A DNA stretch of 64,000 bases. Origin: Glandiceps talaboti. Its lineage: Eukaryota; Hemichordata; Enteropneusta; Spengelidae. Where the stretch lies: NCBI RefSeq assembly GCF_964340395.1, contig NC_135567.1:19887806-19951805 (forward strand). The letters run 5' to 3'. A program made the translations under genes and the position numbers. The notes under the pieces are model-generated. The model was not told where the DNA came from and did not search any database. It was given only the letters and a program-made list of their open reading frames with translations. Positions 28,991-40,676 of the stretch are shown here, one piece after another. Positions within the stretch are counted from its first letter, which is position 1, and each line of letters opens with the position of its first letter.

Positions 28991-30632
28991 CACGTATTAT
29001 AAACTGTAGACAGTCTACACATATACTACACAACCTTACAGGTCATCAGAGTCACAGATCAGCACTGTAGACAATCTACACATATACTACACACACTTAC
29101 AGGCATCAGAGTCACAGCTCAGCAACGTAGACAGTCTACACATATACTATATACACTTACAGGCCATCAGAGTCACAGCCCAGGACAGTAGACAGTCTAC
29201 ACATATACTACATACACTTACAGGTCACCAGAGTCACAGCCCAGGACAGTAGACAGTCTACACATATACTATACACACTTACAGGCCATCAGAGTCACAG
29301 CCCAGGACAGTAGACAGTCTACACATATATTACACACACTTACAGGACATCAGAGTCACAGCCCAGGACAGTAGACAGTCTACACATATACTACACACAC
29401 TTACAGGCCATCAGAGTCACAGCCCAGGACAGTAGACAGTCTACACATATACTACCACACACTTACAGGCCATCAGAGTCACAGCCCAGGACAGTAGACA
29501 GTCTACACATATACTACATACACTTACAGGCCATCAGAGTCACAGCCCAGGACAGTAGACAGTCTACACATATACTACACACACTTACAGGCCATCAGAG
29601 TCACAGCCCAGGACAGTAGACAGTCTACACATATACTACCACACACTTACAGGCCATCAGAGTCACAGCCCAGGACAGTAGACAGTCTACACATATACTA
29701 CACACACTTACAGGTCATCAGAGTCACAGCTCAGGACAGTAGACAGTCTACACATATACTACACACACTTACAGGCCATCAGAGTCACAGCCCAGGACAG
29801 TAGACAGTCTACACATATACTACACACACTTACAGACCATCAGAATCACAGCCCAAGACAGTAGACAGTCTACACATATACTACATACACTTACAGACCA
29901 TCAGAGTCACAGCCCAGGACAGTAGACAGTCTACACATATACTACACACACTTACAGGCCGTCAGAGTCACAGCCCAGGACAGTAGACAGTCTACACATA
30001 TACTACACACACTTACAGGACATCAGAGTCACAGCCCAAGACAGTAGACAGTCTACACATATACTACATACACTTACAGGTCACCAGAGTCACAGCTCAG
30101 GACAGTAGACAGTCTACACATATACTACACACACTTACAGGTCATCAGAGTCACAGCTCAGGACTGTAGACAGTCTACACATATACTACACACACTTACA
30201 GGTCATCAGAGTCACAGCCCAGGACAGTAGACAGTCTACACATATACTACATACACTTACAGGCCGTCAGAGTCACAGCCCAGGACAGTAGACAGTCTAC
30301 ACATATACTACATACACTTACAGGTCATCAGAGTCACAGCTCAGGACTGTAGACAGTCTACACATATACTACATACACTTACAGACCATCAGAGTCACAG
30401 CTCAGGACTGTAGACAGTCTACACATATACTACACACACTTACAGGTCATCAGAGTCACAGCCCAGGACAGTAGACAGTCTACACATATACTACATACAC
30501 TTACAGGTCATCAGAGTCACAGCCCAGGACTGTAGACAGTCTACACATATACTACATACACTTACAGACCATCAGAGTCACAGCCCAGGACAGTAGACAG
30601 TCTACACATATACTACATACACTTACAGACCA
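28990..30632. repeat. 61-bp minisatellite, about 26 copies
   Basis: Each unit contains GTAGACAGTCTAC (a 13-nt palindrome), ACACACTTACAGG and TCAGAGTCACAGCCCAGGAC. On the minus strand each unit reads CCTGTAAGTG, a strong 5' splice-site match. Copies are highly alike. It lies between the two zinc-finger genes. Confidence 0.95.
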
Positions 30633-31047
30633 ACACAGAAGATAGAATTAATATTATATGTAAATAAAAACATATATCCTTTTATTTTTTATTTGGGTAA
30701 TTTTCTGTGGTTACAAAGTTAATTTTAAAAAAATAGCACCAATGGTATTGTAGAACAAAATGTGCAGTTTTTAAAAAATGTTTGCCAACATGCTGATCCA
30801 TACTAGGTAAAGGTGTTCATTTACTGAATAATTATCCAGTTGCCTATCCAACAATGTTATCTTTGCAATATACACAATCATTTGGCTGTTGCTATGGGTA
30901 TCATGTTGCTAGACATATTTGCATACATTTTTTGAATGTTCGTTCACTGGTCTATGAATACCTGATGTTATCTTTGCAATAGAGGTGATCATTTGGCTGT
31001 TTCCTGCATTAACACTGAACCCACAAGGCCTTCACTGGACTTTGGCG

Positions 31048-31053
31048 TTTATT
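31048..31053 (-). promoter_or_regulatory. Candidate poly(A) signal of zinc-finger gene 2
   Basis: AATAAA on the minus strand about 170 bases past the stop codon. Confidence 0.4.
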
Positions 31054-31222
31054 ATTTGTTCTATAAATCACTCATAATCAAAGAGGTCAACATGTGTTTC
31101 CATAATTTCCTGATAAAAATGTTATTTCAAACGTAATAAAGACAAAACAAGACTAAATGTAACAACATAAGTGACATCATCTCGCGCAATGCATCCTGGA
31201 ACCGGAAAATCGATTATTGATT

Positions 31223-34200
31223 TCATTTTTTCTTTTTATGTACCTTTTGATGTGACGTCAGATTACTTTTCTGTTTGAAAAGTTTACCACAAATATCACA
31301 TTGGTACGGTGTTTCTCCAGTATGTACCCTCATATGTACTCTCAGATATTTTTTACAACTGAAACGTTTTCTACAAACCTCACAACAAACATTTTTCTCC
31401 CCTGTATGTGTCACCATATGTATCTCAAATGTTCTTTTGATCGCGAAGTCTCTTCCGCACACATCACAAAGATATGGTTTCTCCCCTGTGTGTGTCGTCA
31501 TGTGATCGGCTAAAGTGGACCGCTGGTGAAATCCCTTCTTGCAATATCCACAAGGGAAAGGAAAGTGACCAGTATGATGCCGTTCATGGATGTCACAACT
31601 TCGTCTGTGACAGAAAGATTCATCGCAAAATTTACACTGAAACGGTTTTTCACCCGTGTGGATTCGCGAATGAGAATCTAACGAGCCTTTTTGTCGGAAA
31701 CTCTTTTTACATTTGGTGCATTCAAATGGGCGTATATCTTGATGTATTTGTTGATGTTTTCTCAACTGTAATTCACCACCAAATATTTTGTTACATAGAT
31801 TACATTCCAACATCTCATGACACTTGAGATGCTCTATAAGATCGTTTTTATCCCAAAAAACCTTCCCACACTCGGGACACAAACACAACACTTCCTCGTG
31901 ATCTTCCGGTACTTGATTAGGATATAGAAACATTACATGTTGTAGATTTTCCTGCGTTTTTGAGTTTTTGATCTGTTTAACATAAACTATGCCATTGGTG
32001 GCTGTATTGTTTTTAGTTGTGTTACTTTTATTCGTCATGGTAACATCACTGGATGAGTGCGCACTCATATTATTACTGGATGAGAGCGTAGTCGTATTAT
32101 CACTGGCTGAGTGCATAGTCGTATTATCACTGGACGAGTACGCAGTCCTTGTATTGACACTGGATGAGTACTCAGTTGCTGTATTATCACTGGCTGAATA
32201 CATAGTCGTTGTATTATCATTGGCTGAGTATGCAGTCCTTGTAGTATCACTGGATGAGTACGTAGTCGTTTTATCACTGGATGAGTACGTAGTCTTTTTA
32301 TCACTGGCTGAGTTCACAGTCATTGTATTATCATAACTCCCATTCTCTGACTTCATATTTCCAACGACAACAAAATGATTCTGCACTGAATCATCATCAT
32401 GACCATCATCCTCAGCACCGGAATCTATCTCTTCTTTTACAACAATATTTCCATCCGATGATTTCCATTCACCTGTAGAAGTTATTTGTGGAAGTACACT
32501 TTCACTTGCTGTTGCTATGATATCTTGTTGGTTTCCATGGAAACTACAATCTGATGAATCTGTAACACTGGGATTCAGTTTAACGCGTTTATTTGGCAGA
32601 TGCTCTTTTGTTTTTCCATCTCCATCATCACATGACTCACGTCTTGTTGTAACCTGGCATGATATTTTGTTGCATTCAACGTTAATTCTATTTGGTACAG
32701 ACATTTGCGCTGCTGAAATATCACTATTATTATCAAAATCAGTATCTCTTGTAATTAACAGTAAGGATGAATCAACACTTTTATCGTCTGTATCACTCAT
32801 TTTACTGCCATCAATATCTATTGTATTTCTCACTGTAGTGTTCTTTGTTACAACATTATTTACAATATTACATTCTTGCAATGATACCTCTGTTGTTTGG
32901 ATACTTTGTACGGGCGTAGAATGAAATCCGAGTGTACCATCATCACTTTGACATGGTTCTGTGCGTTGAATGTTTCGCTTCACATCCGAGCATAAATCAG
33001 CAATATTTTTGGTCTGTACTTCGGTGCTAGGATCAACCCTGAACAAAACTTTGTCACTCAGCACAATGTTATTACTGTATGATGGTGCCCCCTGTTGATG
33101 TGTTTCTTTGAATGACATAGAGTTGATTCTTGAACTATCTTTATCATTCCTGTACACCTCTGAAGGGTTAATATTCCCCTTTACATATATAACAGTATTA
33201 TTAATTTTTCTGCCGTGTTTGTCGGAAATCACAGAGTCTTTCCACGTTTTGTTACTTGTGACAATGCTATCTTCTGACATTAGTAATTCCTCAAGTTGTG
33301 TTTTCATTGGGTTTGTAACTTGACATGCAAGCAATGCTGTGTCTTTAGTACTTGAATCTACTTCTTGCAGGGATTTCACAGAACTGATACTTTTCAATCT
33401 GGGTAAGTTATCTTCATTATCGTGTAATTCTCTTGTTTGAGCACTTGAAGAATTAGTCTTCTTTAGCTGACTGTCGTTTACTTCTGATTTTGAAGTAACA
33501 CGCGGTAAAGTTTTGTCATCTAGTGACACACTTTTACTCAACATTTGAGGGTTTTGTCCAACACTGTCAGTACACATGTTATATGTTTCATTGTTAGCCT
33601 GGTGTGACACTGCTCTTTGAGCTGTATTTTTCATTTCGATTCTTTTTGTTTCATCATTTTTGGAATCCACTTTTGGATAAATGATCTTGAACACAATCTG
33701 TTTCTTTACTTCTTCCGGTGAGTTTGTAGTTTTCTTTCCTATGTGTTTATTATGATCTAACACATTACGTAAAAGTGCACCGATTTCACCAGTATTATTT
33801 TCAGCTCTTTGTGGCGTATCTTTTGGCGATGTTTTCAAAATTCTTGCTACCTGTTGTGGAAGACTTTTACCTTCTGGTTGTCCTTGCGTGTTGCTGGTTA
33901 TCTCTTCTAGTTGTCCTCGCATGTTGCTAGCTATCCCTTCTGGTTGTCCTTGCCTGTTGCTGGTTATCTCTTGTGGTGGTCTTTTTACAGTACATATTGC
34001 CTGTTCTGGTAGTTTATACACTGTATTTATAACCCCATCTGGTTGTCCATGCATGTAGCTGACTCTATCCTGTGATGTTCCTATTTCAGACATAGCTATG
34101 TTTTCTGGTGGTCCAGTCGTAGATGGATCAATGTTTTCTGGTGGTTTTTGTGTAGTTCTTTTAATGTTTTCATATATTTCTTGCACAATACTACTGTTCA

Positions 34201-34608
34201 GCTGGGGTGTTCCTGTTTCAACATCATCTAGTTGTTGTGGTTTCGTTGTGATAAGATGTATTGGTCCTTGTACACTACCATCTATATGTGGTGGTTCTGT
34301 TGCAGTTTGATGTGGTGGTCCTTGTACACTACCATCTATATGTGGTGGTTCTGTTGCAGTTTGATGTGGTGGTCCTTGTACACTACCATCTATATGTGGT
34401 GGCTCTGTTGCAGTTTGATGTGGTGGTCCTTGTACACTACCATCTATATGTGGTGGTTTTGTCATGATTTGACATGGTGTTCCTAATTCAGTACATTCCA
34501 ATACTTGCAGTGAATCATTCAATGGCTCTCCATCTAGTGATGTCATATTAACTTCTTGTTTCTTCACAACTCCATTCAGACACAGAAAGTTAACCAGGAC
34601 ACTTTTAT
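31223..34608 (-). CDS. Zinc-finger gene 2, exon 3 (main exon)
   Basis: The end is given at the proximal acceptor (TTCTTTTCACAG). Four more identical acceptors at 33-bp steps upstream (exon starts 34641, 34674, 34707, 34740) would each add the 11 residues DKSVLVNFLFT in frame. Confidence 0.85.
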
Positions 34609-35696
34609 CTGTGAAAAGAAAGTTAACCAGGACACTTTTATCTGTGAAAAGAAAGTTAACCAGGACACTTTTATCTGTGAAAAGAAAGTTAACCAGGACA
34701 CTTTTATCTGTGAAAAGAAAGTTAACCAGGACACTTTTATCTGTGAAAAGAAATTCATGGTTTTAAGTATTCACTACAATGTCATTTGACTTATTGAACG
34801 GTTCAAACTCTTCACAGAGTATTTCTAAGTTCCTAAACTAACTTCGCAAAATTAAAATGACACTGTTAGATTTTGTTATCTTGAAGAAGGAATATACCTA
34901 GCTGTTTTGTATGTACCGATATCTACTGCATAATTGTACTGTGGGTCCTCATTGACTACATAAGGGCTAATCATTTATTGACGTGTTTCTGCGATGCTTG
35001 GGTCGCAATAATGTGGAGTCGCAGTAACAACTAACATGTCAACAAATGGTTAGCCCTATGTAGTCAATGAGGACCCACAGTACAAGGATATTGTAGTACA
35101 ATTATGCAGTAGATATCAGTACATACAAAACAACCATTTTAACGATGTGCCTAAGGACTGTGCAGAGTGTCTAGACATGTTATCATCTAGTGTAGATCTT
35201 GTCACTATCCAGCCCACGTCATAATAATTATAACAGTTTTTGTTTTGCTATTTACCATAGTGTGGAATCCACTATCTTATTAACCATTTACTGTAAACAA
35301 TATTTACCTTTATCTGTTGGATTGTTGTCTTTAAAACGATGTAATAAAAATTGACTACATTTCTCAAAGAATTTGATCAGTCTGTCTGTATTGTTGGTTC
35401 TCTTAGCTTCGTCCCATACTTTACAACAATCTGTAAAAGACAAAAAAAATGCATTTACCATTATGGGTGAATAAATTTAGTTTAATCAATTCTCCAATCA
35501 ACTTAGTTGATCTGTATGTTCATTGATTTATTGCAATAAATGGACATGTGTTTACAATAAATTAAAGTAAATAAATAAACTATGTACAAGAGAAAAATAT
35601 ATCAACACACACAAACACAACATTCATACATCCATCCAAACACCCCCCCCCACACACACACACATACATACATACATACATACATACATACATACA

Positions 35697-35730
<34 letters not shown>

Positions 35731-35763
35731 CATACATACATACATACATACATACATACATAC

Positions 35764-35810
<47 letters not shown>

Positions 35811-36344
35811 ATGGAAGTATAACCCACGTTATACTTCCATGCATACACAGACACACATACATACACAGACACACAGACACAGACACACACATATGAACAA
35901 AGAAATACATTTTTTAAGGTCAACTTATCCGGAAAGTAAAATTATGATACATTTTTCCAACGTTTAGTGTAAATGAGTGACTATTTACATGTACACGTGT
36001 GTCAAGTTTGAGAATGTTTGGTATGTTTGCAACTTTGTGCAATATTGTGTCATGTTTAATCGCAAATATTATCATCTGCATTGATTGAATCAGGTATCAA
36101 TGATAAAAAATCTCTGATTACACCACAATCCCTCAACCCTCAGAGAAAATGGTGACCGACAATTCTTACCTCGAGGGTTAAATGTAGTTTGTGTACATTC
36201 ACTCTCCGGAAGTCCACACTTGCATGCCGAGAGATTGTTTACAGTCACATCGTCAAACTTCGATCGAGGTCTGTCACCTCCAACCGAAAAAATCAAGTTT
36301 ATATCCGACCATACGTGTAACGTTACATCTTCTAGTTCATCCAT
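31223..36344 (-). CDS. C2H2 zinc-finger protein 2 (three coding exons, 1227 aa)
   Basis: Probable nuclear DNA-binding regulator, paralogue of zinc-finger gene 1 in head-to-tail order. Exons: 36170-36344, 35308-35430, 31223-34608. Total 3684 nt, in frame. The N-terminal module MDELEDVTLHVWSDINLIF...CKCGLPESEC...DCCKVWDEAKRTNNTDRLIK is shared. Exon 3 has four 18-residue repeats (PPHIDGSVQGPPHQTATE, about 34250-34470), a roughly 450-residue Ser/Thr-rich middle absent from gene 1, the shared VKEEIDSGAEDDG segment, a run of YSSSDNTTT-type repeats (about 32045-32330), then eight canonical C2H2 fingers with TGEKP linkers, ending QCDICGKLFKQKSNLTSH and KKKK. Compared with gene 1 it lacks one finger (ECAVCKKRF). 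Function unknown. Confidence 0.87.
34586..34752 (-). repeat. 33-bp tandem repeat: five copies of the exon 3 splice acceptor
   Basis: Each unit holds GTTAACTTTCTTTTCACAG followed by ATAAAAGTGTCCTG, that is a pyrimidine tract, AG and the first exon bases. The copies are identical and the period is divisible by three. Confidence 0.92.
34903..35132. mobile_element. Foldback MITE in intron 2 of zinc-finger gene 2
   Basis: Arms of about 80 bp: TGTTTTGTATGTACCGATAT and GTGGGTCCTCATTGACTACA on the left are inverted on the right. The right arm has about 15 extra bases. Confidence 0.8.
35308..35430 (-). CDS. Zinc-finger gene 2, exon 2
   Basis: 123 nt, same phases and splice sites as in gene 1. Encodes DCCKVWDEAKRTNNTDRLIK and FFEKCSQFLLHRFKDNNPTD. 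Confidence 0.87.
35650..35890. repeat. CATA/CA microsatellite in intron 1 of zinc-finger gene 2
   Basis: CATACATA then CACA, ending in a short palindrome around CCATGGAAGTATAACC / GTTATACTTCCATG. Tyr/Thr/His and Cys/Val frames are artefacts. Confidence 0.95.
36170..36344 (-). CDS. Zinc-finger gene 2, exon 1 with start codon
   Basis: Starts MDELEDVTLHVWSDINLIFS and ends at CGAG/GTAAGA. 175 nt, phase 1 out. Confidence 0.87.
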
Positions 36345-37545
36345 CTTTCTTGTTAGTTGTTAGAAATCATTGAAACATGAGAAAACCGGAAAAATAACAA
36401 CAGCCGACAGAGTTAGTAAATGCTCAAAGCATGATGGGAATACTATATTTGTGAGAGGGCGCTATTCAAAATCAGTGTGGCTTAGTTAAATATCGATCGG
36501 ATGCACATACAAGAAACTTGAGATGACATATTGTATTATGTGCCCTTGGCAATGTAATGTCCTACCATTCCTACCAAAAAATTTCGAGACTTCATGAAAT
36601 TCTTTTTTTAAGTGTTTGTTTGTATGTTATCACAAAATTATTGCATGAAATAATTAATAACCATAATCTCTGTGACTTATGTCTAAGAATCAAGAAGTTC
36701 AAAAAGTTCACAGAAAGACAAATAATTTGGTGACAATTTTGGGAGGAAAATGATTTTGTAATAAATATATCAAACGAAATATTTAGTGCCTTTCAGCACT
36801 TGAGTTCCATAAATATTTAGTGCCTTTCAGAATTCGAGTTATATGAATACTTACATTATTTTTGAATTTTTTGAAAATTATTTAGACACTTTAAGAAATT
36901 TCAGTGCAAGAAATTTGTCATAAAAAAATGTTGTTGAGGTCATAATTATTTAGAAATTGAGTTGAGAATATTTTGAAATGTACCTTGTAATACGAGCATG
37001 TACATTGTCACTCTGCCCTCACCGGCCTGATAGTGAAAGGGGTTGACTGATGTGTGAGGGCGCTCTATCAGGCGTGCCTTTCAGACTTCTCAAGTGAATA
37101 AGGAGTTGAGAACTAGTATAGATGTTCAATCTTATCTCTTTGTGGGATATTGTACAAGAATTCAATACATAAACTATATATATATATATATATACTACTA
37201 CATCACGTTGTTCCACCCTCCTCTCTCCCAACATGAGAGGGTTGACCGATGGCCCATCCTCACTGGCCTTCTCTCTACAAATATGAGAGGGGTTGACTGA
37301 TGTGTGAGGGTGCCCCGTGTTTGACTAATGTGTGAGGACACCTTGTCAAGACATCGGCATATTTTATATTACAGATCAACTGCACAGTGAAATAGAGTCA
37401 TCATCAGTACACTCTACACATTGTTAACAGTGGTGACAAGACTGTCTGATGTCTGGAACACAACAGATCTATAACACTCAACAAAACTCATCAACATTTT
37501 CCCAATAGAACAGAGAGCCTCAAATAATGTGGTTCAAATTCTGAA
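36345..37545. other. Promoter side of zinc-finger gene 2 and intergenic DNA
   Basis: No supported gene. Contains fragments with GTTGACTGATGTGTGAGGGCG (about 37040 and 37280) related to the 21752 foldback MITE, and a TA microsatellite near 37175. Confidence 0.6.
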
Positions 37546-37549
37546 GTAC

Positions 37550-39774
37550 TTTATTTACAAAACATGTCAGGCAAAAACCCCAAACTCAACTATTACATTG
37601 TCTGCATTCACTTTTTTGTAACACAGTGGTGAAATATATAGAACAGGAAGTGAAAACATATATAACAGGAAGTGAAATAAATATATGTCTACATTCACTA
37701 CAAGCTAAATTGCAGCACTTTCTTTTCACAAAAATAAATCTTCTGCCCTTAATGTGCTGCCCCTCAACTAAGCACATATATAAAAGGCTTCCTCATTGGT
37801 TGAGGTAGTACCTCCCATCAGCCAATAGAAGAGCACCTTGCAAATGAATATATGTGGGCTCAGAACAAGTGAAGATTTAACCTTAGGGAGTTACCACAAG
37901 TTCAGCAATACATATTTATGGAAGGCATCCCCTTATTGGCTATTCAATGCAATGAAATGCAGTACTGACCAATCAAAAACAAGGTTCTACCTCAAGCTAC
38001 TGGCCCTCGTACAGTTTGAATGAATAGAGCCAATGAGTGTGCCCCTCTTGGCCAATTTGATGTACCACCAACACACCTATCTCATACTATGTGGTGATTT
38101 ACAAGCAGTATGTCTAAGCCAATTTGACGCATCACTGAATATGTAATTTCCAGCAACATGGTTACACACCAAGTTTGGTGTTCTCCTATCTCTATATAGT
38201 GACTCACAAGCACTGTGTTCTTAACAAATTTGAATTGCCACGGACACAGCAATTTCTAGTGATACACCAAAATATGGTGTTTTCCTATCTCTTACTATAT
38301 GGTCACTCACAAGAAAACATAGATTTTATCATTTTGATGGACAAATCTTTTCTCATTCATTAGAAGATATATATAACCCAATATATGCTATTTTAAGTAT
38401 CCTAGGTAACGAAATATTATGAAAACAAAAACGTGTAACTGAGTTATCTTGGACAAAATTGAGCCAGATAACCAGATCTGGACTCATTAAAACAATATCT
38501 TCTGAATTTACTGTTCAGGTCAGGTTCTTCTAGGAACAATTTGTCTTTTTAAGAAAACAAATGTTCATCAAACTTTGCTAATCTGTCATTTACATTAACA
38601 CCAACAAACAATAAATTCATTGGGGAAAACCACAGGGGTCAGGAAGAATAAATTATTTATTTTTTCACATTTTTCCTCCTACCCTGTGGAAAATCTTTGT
38701 AAAACCGAAATCATGCCAAACTGTTTGCAATATATAGCAGTAAACAAAATGCCCTTCTTTTGAAGTTTTATAAGTTTTATCCATCATTCGTATCACTTTA
38801 ATAACACGCAATCATAAAAAGTTTCTCAACAGTATTTCATTTGTGACTGCTAGTCTTTCTAAAATGTTAAGTTTTTTGTGCAATATAACAAAATAATCTT
38901 GTCGCCATCATTTGGTATTTTCAATTTTATTTCATTTGTTATTTTCGAACATAATAACTTAACACATAGACCCAAAAAAAAAAAAGGAAATTTGAATATT
39001 TGATCACAAATTGTAGAATTCATCTCATGAACTTTTGTCTGTTTCTTGACATGTATACAAATGAAAAATAGTTGCCTTCAGCTTTATGCTCTAGATAGAC
39101 TTGTCGTCTGGGTGTCACATTGTTGTCACTTTGATGTAGTAACAGCAATATGGAGCAGCCATAATGGTGAATTGTTCAGTCTATGTTCTGGATATCACAC
39201 ATTACATGTCATTAACCTTATAGAATATAAACATGTAAAGTATATCCATCACTGTGGCAACAAAACATGAACACATTTGAAGAATTAACAAAAAAAAGAG
39301 TCAATTTATCTGCAAGTTAGTGTGTCCTCTATACCAATTTGATGCAAGGCAACTAAGGATAGCCCCTAGACTAGAGTTTGGGGGTCTACAGTTAACGTCT
39401 TATACACACACAGACAAATATTACAACTACACTGCTATATAATGTTATATATACACACACTGTAAATGATAATTTCAAATATATGACTTTCTTTGACAAA
39501 AAAATTCAAATATAAACACAGTTTTCAGAGTTAGTGATGCCCTCCATTTTATAGAATGGTGTAGGTCAGTCAGAGAGGATTGACTATTTGAAGGTAAAAT
39601 TAGTGACAGAACCTGTGTCCCTGTATTTTAAATCTCTACCCCACACTCTTAAATATGGACTAATCCAACCTTGTAATATAGAAGGATCATTCCAATATGT
39701 TGAGAGTTGAGGGAGATCATGTAGTTAACAATGTCTTGATTTAACACCAGGTGGGTTTTTCGGTTTGGTTTGGT
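37550..39774 (-). other. Possible long 3' UTR of the microprotein gene
   Basis: No coding frame is supported. A minus-strand AATAAA lies at 37550-37555, which could end the transcript. A dispersed repeat shared with 3170-3440 occupies 38045-38345. The UTR assignment is an inference. Confidence 0.35.
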
Positions 39775-39894
39775 TTATCTGAGTCGTTTTGGTGTGTGAT
39801 ACATCACCATTCTATGTGAAGCAAATATACTTAGTGCTACTCCAAGGAGGGATAAAACAACTGCTGACTTGTTCATGGTCTTTTCAGTGGAATT
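39775..39894 (-). CDS. Microprotein exon 2 (membrane segment and stop)
   Basis: 39 codons plus stop after a strong acceptor. A second ATG inside (MNKSAVVLS) could give a 33-aa form. Confidence 0.65.
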   Translation of the reverse strand, partial: NSTEKTMNKSAVVLSLLGVALSIFASHRMVMYHTPKRLR

Positions 39895-40676
39895 CTGAAA
39901 AAATAAACATAAAATTTGTCAATGTTTTTTTCAAATACAATGGTAAAATATATTACTAATTAAATGCCAATGTGGTCTCTAACTAAACCACATCTGGTCA
40001 AAGTCCCTCAATCAGCACAAAAAGTTGTTCATCCAATCAGTAAACCCCAGCTGTTTGTGTGACTATAAGTAGCATCCTGAGCTGACAAATATACCATATT
40101 TGGACATTACTGTACCATATTTGGACATTACTCTACCATATTTGGACATTACTGTACCATATTTGGACATTACATAACTGCCTCAATAAACACTAACTTT
40201 ATGAGGGACTGTGTTATTGGTTAGAATTTTGTGACTGATTGACAAATCATTGCATAATCAGTGGTAGTCTGAGTGGGCTACCAGCTGCAAATTATGGTAG
40301 TCCAATGACAAGAATTGGTAGTCTGTGGACATGGGACTACTGGTCATTTCGAGTCCTGCAGACATAAAACTATTTTATTAATACACATATATCCAATAGA
40401 GGAAATCTGTTTTTAGTTCAGGAATATAGCATTATTGGTCACAATCCTTGGGCTACCAATTTCTGAAACTGGTAGCCAATTAGGACTATTACAGAAAAAA
40501 AGTTAATTTCAAACCCCGATAACATGTCTTTGTTAAAATAATAAATAACAGAATTCAAGCACATAAAAACTAGCTGTGAAAGACATCTATCCTTCAGTAT
40601 AGACAAAATCTTAATATCTCACCTGTGCCACTCTGTTGCCAGGGGTTACAAATCGGCTAAGTCTGCTGACAATCAT
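39775..40676 (-). CDS. 57-aa single-pass membrane microprotein, two coding exons
   Basis: Exons 40623-40676 and 39775-39894, joined in phase 0 by a CACAG/GTGAGA donor and a TTTTTTCAG acceptor. The protein begins MIVSRLSRFVTPGNRVAQ, an Arg-containing, acid-free start like a mitochondrial presequence, then NSTEKTMNKS, a hydrophobic segment AVVLSLLGVALSIFA, and a basic tail SHRMVMYHTPKRLR. An in-frame stop lies three codons before the ATG, so the start is well set. Size and layout resemble small inner-membrane proteins of respiratory complexes or their assembly factors, but I do not recognise the family. An upstream non-coding exon probably ends at 42066. Confidence 0.65.
40080..40175. repeat. 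21-bp tandem repeat, four copies
   Basis: TACCATATTTGGACATTACT units in the microprotein intron. Confidence 0.85.
40623..40676 (-). CDS. Microprotein exon 1 (start, presequence-like)
   Basis: 18 codons ending exactly at GTGAGA. Upstream acceptor candidates exist at CATCTCCAG and ACTTACAG for a 5' UTR exon. Confidence 0.65.

Noticed and set aside
28990-30632. Regular 61-bp repeats as a CRISPR-like array
   Set aside because: There are no unique spacers; the whole unit repeats, and the sequence is clearly animal.
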